Shown here: positions 1-6,501 of the stretch, one piece after another | Position numbering within the stretch: position 1 is the stretch's first letter | How the letters are laid out: every line of letters begins with the position of its first letter | NCBI RefSeq assembly: GCF_021390545.1 | Contig: NZ_JAJUWR010000022.1 | Span: 42,851-106,850 of the forward strand | Direction of reading: 5' to 3' | Length of the DNA stretch: 64,000 nt | Source: Algoriphagus sp. AGSA1 | GTDB taxonomy: Bacteria > Bacteroidota > Bacteroidia > Cytophagales > Cyclobacteriaceae | Notes under the pieces: model-generated | What the model was told of the DNA's origin: nothing | What the model saw: only the letters and a program-made list of their open reading frames with translations | Database searches by the model: none | Program-made: the position numbers and the translations under genes

Positions 1-1195
1 TAGGCCTGCTGCCTCCGAAAGTCAAATTCTTTTCCTTGTCAAAATAGTAGATATCGTGCTTATTTTGAGACCTCGATTTCGGTATATCAAAAACACGTGC
101 AGGTGTGTTTCCTAGACTGTTCAATTCAGAGGTTCCTGAGGAAGTTTCTCTGTATGCTCGAATACTGCCAGTTCCATATAGCTCAATTGGCAGTTTTTTG
201 GCCAGTCCATGGAAAGAATTCCCCACAGATGTGTCCCAAAATAAGGACGATGATAAATAAATAAACTTATATTCCACCCTCACCTTTACCGTAGCACTTA
301 GCTTCTTACTCTCCCGCTCAGCTTCTGCCTGGCTGATTTTAATCATTTTATACCCCAATTTTGGAGCTACGAGATACGTGCCATTACTCCCAACCGCAAT
401 CCGACCGTTGGCCCGGGTATTCTTGGAGTTATTTTCGTAGATCGGATCAAACATCACGGTCACATCATCCTCATTGGTCTCGTACCCGAATAATCTTCCT
501 TCTGGAGAACCTATGCCATAGGCATTTCCTAGGATCAGTGCTTCTCCGTACGCCTTACTTTTATCTTTATTGTCAGGAAAATTCCTAACATTCACGAAGA
601 GGTTCCTTTTCGTGCCACTCGCATCGGCCATGCCTTCGATACGGTAATAGCCCCCGATGTTTCTAGCTGTTTTCTTTGGTGTCATCGCCATCTGAACTCC
701 TACTTTGGGTGTCCCCGTAGCTTTCTGGACTACCGTACCACTTCCTTTAGAAAATGTGCCTTTTTGAAGTGATGTCGCTGCTTGAGCTTTATTTGCTTGC
801 TGGCTCGTTAAGGTTTGATTCTTGAATATGGGGCCTCCAAAAAAGCGCGCACCTTTGGTGCTCTCGTGCATAAACATCGTGGCATTATCATTCGCTCTAA
901 TGAAAATCCTGAACTTCTGATCCAGCGAATGCCATGGATTTTTGTCATATTTCAGTGTACCCGCGACTTCCTTATTAGCCATTGTACCCGTAAGCGAAGC
1001 CCTCATGTTTTCCTTTTTGTGAATAATTTCCCCGGTGATCGTATTTCCATTTTGGGTCAAATGGTACTCGATATTAGGATCCACTTTTGACTTGTCATTC
1101 ACCATAGATGCATTCCATACGCCTGTGAAATTTTGTGCCTGTGCCCATCCCGCCAAGAAAAGTAGGATTAGCTGTATATAAATGTGTTTTTTCAT
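1..1195 (-). CDS. Exported protein of unknown function, 3' end beyond the left edge
   Basis: An open minus-strand frame runs from an ATG at 1195 to the window edge without a stop, giving at least 398 codons, so the gene is partial. The start MKKHIYIQLILLFLAGWAQA is a typical Sec signal peptide. The first 100 mature residues alternate polar and hydrophobic residues and contain FTGVWNA and LTQNGNTITGEI, resembling the beta-barrel repeats of lipocalin-like or cell-envelope beta proteins. The rest is mixed, with a basic stretch around residues 150-190. No family is recognised. It lies downstream of, and in line with, five other minus-strand exported-protein genes, 123 bases after the preceding stop, and may be the end of that operon or a separate unit. 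Confidence 0.85.
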   Translation of the reverse strand, partial: MKKHIYIQLILLFLAGWAQAQNFTGVWNASMVNDKSKVDPNIEYHLTQNGNTITGEIIHKKENMRASLTGTMANKEVAGTLKYDKNPWHSLDQKFRIFIRANDNATMFMHESTKGARFFGGPIFKNQTLTSQQANKAQAATSLQKGTFSKGSGTVVQKATGTPKVGVQMAMTPKKTARNIGGYYRIEGMADASGTKRNLFVNVRNFPDNKDKSKAYGEALILGNAYGIGSPEGRLFGYETNEDDVTVMFDPIYENNSKNTRANGRIAVGSNGTYLVAPKLGYKMIKISQAEAERESKKLSATVKVRVEYKFIYLSSSLFWDTSVGNSFHGLAKKLPIELYGTGSIRAYRETSSGTSELNSLGNTPARVFDIPKSRSQNKHDIYYFDKEKNLTFGGSRP

Positions 1196-1318
1196 GATTT
1201 ATTAGTTTAGAAAGACCATAATCCTCCCAGGCAGAAGATGAATATCATCTACGCCGCATGGGTTATAGCCTGATTTGTAAATGGACAGTGAGGCAGATTA
1301 GCGCCCCCAAAAAGAAAA

Positions 1319-1921
1319 TCACCTTGGATCGAACCCCTTTACCCAGCCTTTGATCTTGACTTTTTCACCAGAGGTAGTTTCGGTAAAATCCCCCTCAAAC
1401 TCAGCTTCTATATCTAATATCGGATACTCTTCTTTAGTGATCTGGTCTACCCAGGTTTTCGGTTTTTTAGAGATCAATTTATAAGAACCACTCTGCGATA
1501 GAAACACGTATTTTTCATCATCTTTCGCCACTTTCAATTCTATGAAGGAATTCTCACCAAAGGGATTTTCTTCGGGCTTAAGCGGACTTATCTTATCCTC
1601 TTCCCAGATCATTCTAAAGGTACTGTTGCCCTGTGGTGGATCTATAAAGCTAACTGTGGAAGCGCTGATTTCCTTGTTCCCGTCCCATCTGGAATCAATG
1701 CCACCCTGCGCATATACCGGCGTGGTGAACGTTTTCCCGTCCAGAGAACCGCCGGAGATTTTGAAGGAATAGAAGGATTTGCTTTTTAACTTCTCTTTGT
1801 CCATCCCTAGTTCCTTTGCTACTTTTTCAAGCGCCTGATCTTCTTTGGATCCACCGCAGGCAAAGGCAAGTAGGAAAATGCCGGCTAGCAGCATCATTCG
1901 ATTTATAAAATCAGCCCTCAT
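1319..1921 (-). CDS. Small lipoprotein of unknown function
   Basis: 200 residues. The N-terminus carries two or three possible Met starts followed by the hydrophobic run LLAGIFLLAFACGG. The Cys preceded by LAFA is a good lipobox, so the protein is probably a lipoprotein in the periplasm or outer membrane. The body is a predicted beta-rich domain containing SGGSLDGKTFTTPVY and ILDIEAEFEGDF. No family recognised. The gene starts 7 bases after the stop of the gene at 1929-2468, so the two are almost certainly cotranscribed. Confidence 0.8.
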   Translation of the reverse strand: MRADFINRMMLLAGIFLLAFACGGSKEDQALEKVAKELGMDKEKLKSKSFYSFKISGGSLDGKTFTTPVYAQGGIDSRWDGNKEISASTVSFIDPPQGNSTFRMIWEEDKISPLKPEENPFGENSFIELKVAKDDEKYVFLSQSGSYKLISKKPKTWVDQITKEEYPILDIEAEFEGDFTETTSGEKVKIKGWVKGFDPR

Positions 1922-1928
1922 AACATGT

Positions 1929-2468
1929 CTATTGGATGGTGAAAGAAAAAGTGGCGGGCTTGATCTGGCCTTTTACTTCCAATGGCCGGGCAAGCAACTT
2001 GACCTGGTAATTCCCAGGGGCGAGCTTGGCAGGTGTTTCTTTCAAAGTAACCCTGCTTTTCTCGTTATAACTTAATAAGGAAATAAAGTCAAAACCTTCA
2101 GTGCCAATGATCATATCTCCCGGGATATATGGCATAGGGTTACGTGAAGTCTTCCCCATTAATTTTCCGTTGTGATAGACTTCAGTGATAAATTCAAAAA
2201 AGATGATCTCTCTCCCTTCTTTGGATTTGATTCCATCACCCTGAAAGGAAAACAAGATGGGGTATCTTTCTTTCCTGAAATCGATGAATAGATCTATCAG
2301 ATTATCTGATTTGGTTTCCAGTTTCAGTTCAGAGCTTTTTCCTACGGTAATTGCTCCTTTGACAGTTTGGGCATTGGATTCCACTAGAATAAAAGCGAAC
2401 CAAGCAAGCGCGAGTATTCGAATAAGTGTTTTCAATTTTTTAGAGTTATTGGTTGGTAAAACGTTCAT
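1929..2468 (-). CDS. Exported protein of unknown function
   Basis: 179 residues. A hydrophobic stretch (about residues 13-31, ILALAWFAFILVESNAQ) ends in a plausible signal peptidase I site after NAQ. The mature part is beta-rich, with a motif like APGNYQVKLLARPLEVKG near the C-terminus that resembles a single Ig-like fold. No family is recognised. It sits in the minus-strand series of exported proteins, 70 bases downstream of the 2539-3099 gene and 7 bases before the 1319-1921 gene. Confidence 0.75.
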   Translation of the reverse strand: MNVLPTNNSKKLKTLIRILALAWFAFILVESNAQTVKGAITVGKSSELKLETKSDNLIDLFIDFRKERYPILFSFQGDGIKSKEGREIIFFEFITEVYHNGKLMGKTSRNPMPYIPGDMIIGTEGFDFISLLSYNEKSRVTLKETPAKLAPGNYQVKLLARPLEVKGQIKPATFSFTIQ

Positions 2469-2538
2469 TATTGATTTCTTAGAAGTGCTAATAGATCCCT
2501 ATGTCGCACTTGCTACAGTAGTTATGAAGAGATGGCTC

Positions 2539-3099
2539 CTACATCTCAAATTTCTGGTACTTGCCTGATTCCACTCTACCTGAAAACGGAACCCAACTAT
2601 CTGGATTACCTGCAGCATCTCCTTCGCCCAGTTTGCCCTCAAACTCAAAGACAAATTCCTCAGCAGTCCAACTAATCACCTGGAGTTTGCCCTCCATGAT
2701 ATCTTGGGGCAGGGAGGTGTCGTATTTGATCTGTCCAGGCTCGCGGTCATGGGAAAATTTTCCATAAGAAATAAAGAACACATCTCCAGATTCACTGTAG
2801 CCATGGAATAAGCCAGGCTCGTCGAAGGACAATACTTCAGGCTTCCGTTGTGAAATATCTTTTCCTGCAAAAGTCAATGAGATATGCTGGCCTTCATCAT
2901 CCATCACGCTAAAAATTAGCTGGTTGGGATATACAGTAAGTGTAGAATTTGCCATCGCAACAGAATCAAAAACCAATTGTCCACCAACTTCAAAGTAAAC
3001 CATGTGTTGCTCAGAAGACGACATCACTTGAGATTGACCCACTGCATAGTATGGTATCAAAGCCAAACAGAACGAAACCACCCTAAGCATCAGTTGCAT
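2539..3099 (-). CDS. Exported protein of unknown function
   Basis: 186 residues with a signal peptide (LRVVSFCLALIPYYAVGQ). The mature part is beta-rich, and its C-terminal half holds alternating strands such as EEFVFEFEGKLGEG and WVPFSGRVESGKY. No family recognised. The start overlaps the stop of the 3090-3797 gene by 10 bases, which indicates translational coupling. The final domain (net acidic, ending in KYQKFEM) somewhat resembles that of the neighbouring 1319-1921 lipoprotein, which also ends on a beta domain with FEGDF and GWVKGFDP. The two may be related paralogues, but this is uncertain. Confidence 0.78.
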   Translation of the reverse strand: MQLMLRVVSFCLALIPYYAVGQSQVMSSSEQHMVYFEVGGQLVFDSVAMANSTLTVYPNQLIFSVMDDEGQHISLTFAGKDISQRKPEVLSFDEPGLFHGYSESGDVFFISYGKFSHDREPGQIKYDTSLPQDIMEGKLQVISWTAEEFVFEFEGKLGEGDAAGNPDSWVPFSGRVESGKYQKFEM

Positions 3100-3797
3100 A
3101 CTCCTGCCACTTTATCTGCCAGCTTCCTAGCCAGTTCTACACTTTTTTCCTCATCCACAGACCCATAAGGGCCTACTTGGGCGCTGAGCGAGAGCAACAC
3201 CTCTCCTACAACGACATATACCCCGAAACCTTTCCTGTTGTAAACCGCGTAATCTGCCTTTGTATCCAATGGGATGTAAGCGTTTTGCTGCATGTCCATG
3301 ACCGTGTTTTGAAGAGTTTTATTGGAAGAGGCATTGGCATTGGGATCGTTGGATTTTCCAAGCTCATCATCGATTAGTTTGTTCAATTTTGCTGCTTCTT
3401 CAGGCGTTTTGTCCCGGTAAGTGTTTTTGGTATAGTCCACCACCAGATTCGGAATATCCTTATTCTTATCATTCCGCTTTAGCCGGAGTTTTTCAGCGGT
3501 TTCCATTTCATCAAACCCTATGAAATGGATGACACCATTCTCCTTCCAGGAATATCTATACATATGCCTCCGTTCATAATGATCCGATGTGATCGGATTT
3601 CCGTTGGCCAATTCCTTGATGAATTCTTCGGTGAAAAACTTCCCTTCATTTTCTCCCGTATAGTCCATCAAACAGGAATCATTCACTTTTTTGGAGCTGG
3701 AATTATTACCCAAGAGACTTTTCTCCCCTGAAGATGAACTGCACATAGATGCCGCGAGGAGCAGAAGCAGATTGAATGCGATCGCAAGTAGTTTCAT
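3090..3797 (-). CDS. Probable lipoprotein of unknown function
   Basis: 235 residues. The start MKLLAIAFNLLLLLAASMC followed by SSSSGE looks like a lipoprotein signal, although Met at the -1 position of the lipobox is unusual. The Ser/Asn-rich linker up to residue 40 fits a tethered lipoprotein. A middle segment (about 55-150) contains HYERRHMYRYSW. The C-terminal 70 residues (TKADYAVYNRKGFGVYVVVG) look like a compact alpha/beta domain. No family recognised. It lies 11 bases downstream of the 3809-4591 gene, with a 10-base overlap with the next gene, so it is central to this operon. Confidence 0.78.
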   Translation of the reverse strand: MKLLAIAFNLLLLLAASMCSSSSGEKSLLGNNSSSKKVNDSCLMDYTGENEGKFFTEEFIKELANGNPITSDHYERRHMYRYSWKENGVIHFIGFDEMETAEKLRLKRNDKNKDIPNLVVDYTKNTYRDKTPEEAAKLNKLIDDELGKSNDPNANASSNKTLQNTVMDMQQNAYIPLDTKADYAVYNRKGFGVYVVVGEVLLSLSAQVGPYGSVDEEKSVELARKLADKVAGVCN

Positions 3798-3808
3798 GAT
3801 TCAGCGGT

Positions 3809-4591
3809 TTAAAAGGCCATCCCATTCTTGTATTGACTCATATCTATCACTTGCTCGATCTCGCCAAGCTGCACTACTTTCATATGGGAAGTGACTTTTC
3901 CTTTCTTGTCAAAAGCCGTCATTTCCATCATAAATCCCTGCATTTTCTCCGGTAAGGGCACAGACTTTTTAGAATAAGAACCGAGGGATTTGGCAAAGGC
4001 GGCCTGATCAAACTTCACTTCAGGAGCCATCCAAAATTCCCCCTTCAAGTCTTCATCCTCCATGATGTATTTGGTGGCGGTATAGCCCAAAATAGTTTTG
4101 GTATCATTGGTCTTTTTCATTTCAGGCATGTTGGCATCATCCTCATCATCAGCAGTATTTCCGAACATTCCCATCATGGAGGTAGACATGGCCGTGTATG
4201 TTTTGTCTTTGGGATTGAGGGTCACCATTACATCACTGTCCAGGTCATATATGATCAACATATCGGACATTTCCATACCAAAGTAGCTTTCTGCCACATT
4301 GTACTTCCATACTTGGGTCATAGGCTTGCCCTTTTCCATATTCATCTCCATGGTGACCTGGAAATCAAAACTGTACTCGGAAGGGGCTTTAAAATCCTTA
4401 GACTGCCCCATCATACCGGCTAAGTCTATTCCCCCCATCCCTTTTCCTTCATTAGATTGGCCATCTCCTGAAATGGCTTTTGTTGCCATCTGGTCTTTGA
4501 GTTTCTTCAAGACTTGGGATTGTCCTTCGAATACCATAAAAAACAGGCAGAAACACAGTAGGTAAATCTTGGAGTTAAAATATCTTTTCAT
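3809..4591 (-). CDS. Exported DUF4412-like protein, first gene of the operon
   Basis: 260 residues with a signal peptide (LLCFCLFFMVFEGQSQ). The mature part is Met-rich and contains EYSFDFQVTMEMNMEKGKPM, VMVTLNPKDKTYTAMS, ILGYTATKYIMED and WMAPEVKFD. This arrangement, in which a bound or exported reporter-like beta protein describes its own turnover, resembles the DUF4412 family of Bacteroidota; the family call is from memory of the pattern. It opens the minus-strand exported-protein operon. Its 5' region holds a TGTTTACC-N15-AGACTAAG element whose 3' edge is 25 bases before the ATG and which matches the one before the ECF sigma gene, so this operon is a likely sigma target. Confidence 0.8.
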   Translation of the reverse strand: MKRYFNSKIYLLCFCLFFMVFEGQSQVLKKLKDQMATKAISGDGQSNEGKGMGGIDLAGMMGQSKDFKAPSEYSFDFQVTMEMNMEKGKPMTQVWKYNVAESYFGMEMSDMLIIYDLDSDVMVTLNPKDKTYTAMSTSMMGMFGNTADDEDDANMPEMKKTNDTKTILGYTATKYIMEDEDLKGEFWMAPEVKFDQAAFAKSLGSYSKKSVPLPEKMQGFMMEMTAFDKKGKVTSHMKVVQLGEIEQVIDMSQYKNGMAF

Positions 4592-4616
4592 AGCGTATGA
4601 TTTTTGATTGCTATGA

Positions 4617-4647
4617 CTTAGTCTTCCTCCTTGAAAAATGGTAAACA
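4617..4647 (-). promoter_or_regulatory. Putative ECF sigma promoter of the exported-protein operon
   Basis: On the minus strand, TGTTTACC (4647-4640) is followed by exactly 15 bases and then AGACTAAG (4624-4617), 25 bases before the ATG at 4591. The same two blocks with the same spacing occur before the sigma gene (4984-5014) and the OmpA gene (15063-15033). The lengths and spacing fit the -35 and -10 boxes of an ECF sigma factor. The promoter role is inferred. Confidence 0.65.
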
Positions 4648-4718
4648 GAATGCCTTAAAAAACTTTTGTGATTATCCGCAATGATGTCAGTAACCATATT
4701 CTCTTTGCTTTACTGGAC

Positions 4719-4746
4719 GGAAGACCGAAGACGGGTGACCGAAGTG
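4719..4746. repeat. Degenerate heptamer repeat, four units
   Basis: Four successive 7-base units, GGAAGAC, CGAAGAC, GGGTGAC and CGAAGTG, lie in the divergent intergenic space. Other 7-base-period arrays with a different unit (TTGAnTC) occur at 46873-46907 and 47160-47201, so the period rather than the sequence is shared. Confidence 0.55.
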
Positions 4747-4983
4747 GCCTTGACGCTGGTGTTTTCCGAATCCTATGATGCTTTTATTGTTTTACTGGCA
4801 GAAAAGCGGATATACATAAAAACTTCTTACCTTATTCATTTGATTGGGCTGAAAAACAGGTTTTTCACATTTATTCAGGCATGTGAATTTCCGCATCTAC
4901 CCGACAAAACTTTCGCCATCAACGTTTTTACACTAATCAACTGATTTTGAACTAAGTGTATATATAAATAAAAATTATGTATA

Positions 4984-5014
4984 TGTTTACCTAATTCCAA
5001 TTTTTAAGACTAAA
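4984..5014 (+). promoter_or_regulatory. Putative autoregulated ECF sigma promoter
   Basis: TGTTTACC (4984-4991), 15 bases, then AGACTAAA (5007-5014). The second block ends only 5 bases before the ATG at 5020. If it is a -10 box, transcription would begin at or within a few bases of the start codon, giving a leaderless or nearly leaderless mRNA. It matches the elements at 4617-4647 and 15033-15063. Confidence 0.6.
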
Positions 5015-5019
5015 GGTAA

Positions 5020-5574
5020 ATGAGTGAAATTCTTATAGAGAAGCTGAAATCCGGGGATAAAGCAGCACTTGGAGAAGTTTATAAATTATATCGGGAGCAA
5101 TTCCTGCAATTTGCCAAACGATACCACAAGGATGAAGAGCTACTTGAGGATATCTATCAAGATGTAAGCATAGCCTTATTTGACAGGGCTGTAAGCGGGA
5201 AATTAGAACTGGAAAAAAGCAGTATCAAAACCTACCTTTTTTCGATGGGGAAGTTTATGCTCTTTACCAAACTGAAAAAGGAACGTCCAAGCGTAGAATT
5301 CTCCCAAGATCAGGAATGGAATCAGGGAATGTATGAAGAAGCCAAACTCTTTATAGAAGAACCTGATTCAAGGGTGGCTTTCCTAGGAAAATCACTCGCC
5401 AAGCTGGGGGAGAAATGCAAAAAAATCCTTGAGCTGTATTACTATGAAAACAAAAGCATGAAGGAAATCCAGCTATTGTTGGATTACAATCATCCGGATG
5501 TGGTCAAAAGCCATAAATCCCGCTGCATGAAGACACTCAAGGAGTCGTTTAAACACAAAAAATTTGAATATTGA
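5020..5574 (+). CDS. ECF-type RNA polymerase sigma factor
   Basis: 184 residues, the usual length for a group 4 (ECF) sigma factor. Region 2 is at about residues 5-80, with EELLEDIYQDVSIALFDRA matching the helix that contacts core polymerase and the -10 box. Region 4 is at about 120-180, with CKKILELYYYENKSMKEI followed by a helix-turn-helix ending in KSRCMKTLKESF. Sigma regions 1 and 3 are absent. The next gene overlaps its stop by one base (TGATG) and encodes a single-pass membrane protein, the normal place for an anti-sigma factor. The shared upstream element suggests autoregulation plus control of the exported-protein operon and the OmpA gene. Confidence 0.93.
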   Translation: MSEILIEKLKSGDKAALGEVYKLYREQFLQFAKRYHKDEELLEDIYQDVSIALFDRAVSGKLELEKSSIKTYLFSMGKFMLFTKLKKERPSVEFSQDQEWNQGMYEEAKLFIEEPDSRVAFLGKSLAKLGEKCKKILELYYYENKSMKEIQLLLDYNHPDVVKSHKSRCMKTLKESFKHKKFEY

Positions 5575-6323
5575 TGGAAGGTAATGAACTGCTTGACCGT
5601 TTCTTTAAGGGAAAGCTGACTGAAGAGGAAAAGAAGAGGCTGGAATCTTTGCTGCGTTCAGATGAGGAATTCCGGGAGGAATTTGAGCTTCAGCAGGCTA
5701 CCCGTGAAGCTGTGATTCGGCATAAGCATAAAGAACTCAAGTCGTTTTTAGGTGAGGTCGAGATGGAGCTAAAGGATGATCAAAAAGTGTATAAAATCCA
5801 ACCTAAAACCTTTATCTGGAAGGTTGCAGCAGGAGTAGCATTGCTTATAGCTGCCACTGTCCTTATTCTGAATCTTACTGATACCCAGGACTCAGATACT
5901 GCTTATGATTCCTTTCTTTCCTATTACTCCCCTTATCCCAATGTAGTCTCCCCGATCACACGTGGAGAAGAATTCAATCCAGAGGATATGGAAAAAGCCG
6001 CATTCATAGCATATGAAAGCGGAAAATATAATGTTTCTGACAGTCTTTTTACTAAAATCTTACCCTACCAAACAGACTATATCCAATTCTATAAAGGCAT
6101 CTCAAAGTTTGAACTGGGGCAATACGACAGTGCAATCCATTATTTTGACAATTACCTCTATAGCGATGGCACACAGCTTAGGGATCAGGCCAAGTGGTAC
6201 ATGGCTTTAAGCTATCTGGTAAAAGGCGACACTATTAAAGGAAAAGAGGAAATGATCCGTCTGAGAAAAAGCAGCGGTTATAAAATGGATGAGGTGGAGC
6301 GGATTCTGTTGAGTTTGGATTGA
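5574..6323 (+). CDS. Membrane TPR protein, probable anti-sigma regulator
   Basis: 249 residues from the ATG at 5574, which shares its A with the sigma stop codon; a TTG three bases upstream is less likely. The N-terminal 75 residues are helical and charged (LLDRFFKGKLTEEEKKRLES) and resemble the cytoplasmic sigma-binding part of Bacteroidota anti-sigma proteins, without a zinc motif. One transmembrane helix (about 85-101, VAAGVALLIAATVLIL) follows. The outer part (about 140-249) contains TPR-like helices, including QFYKGISKFELGQYDSAIHYFDNYL and YMALSYLVKGDTIKGKEEM. A role in holding the sigma factor until the TPR domain senses an envelope signal is inferred from gene order and topology. Confidence 0.75.
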   Translation: MEGNELLDRFFKGKLTEEEKKRLESLLRSDEEFREEFELQQATREAVIRHKHKELKSFLGEVEMELKDDQKVYKIQPKTFIWKVAAGVALLIAATVLILNLTDTQDSDTAYDSFLSYYSPYPNVVSPITRGEEFNPEDMEKAAFIAYESGKYNVSDSLFTKILPYQTDYIQFYKGISKFELGQYDSAIHYFDNYLYSDGTQLRDQAKWYMALSYLVKGDTIKGKEEMIRLRKSSGYKMDEVERILLSLD

Positions 6324-6501
6324 ACAAGTTAGGCAGTGATTAATTTAAAGATACTATGGGATTTTTGAGTTGCTGTATTCTTTTCGAATTATTCACAGTG
6401 GTATATCAGGATGTTTATGCCCGCGAAAGGCATCTTTCCTAGATCTATGGGAGAAACTATTAGTTAATATTGAAGACCATCTATGCTTATTATAAAAAAA
6501 T

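Larger units (their letters stand above)
4592..5019. other. Divergent intergenic region (428 bases)
   Basis: It separates the minus-strand exported-protein operon from the plus-strand sigma operon. It contains one copy of the TGTTTACC-N15-AGACTAAR element at each end, pointing outwards, and a short 7-base-period repeat in the middle (4719-4746). An 87-codon open frame (4681-4944) lacks any recognisable motif and runs through the repeat; it is not considered a gene. Confidence 0.7.

Noticed and set aside
4681..4944. 87-codon plus-strand frame in the sigma divergent region
   Set aside because: It has no motif, runs through the heptamer repeat and lies in a promoter region.
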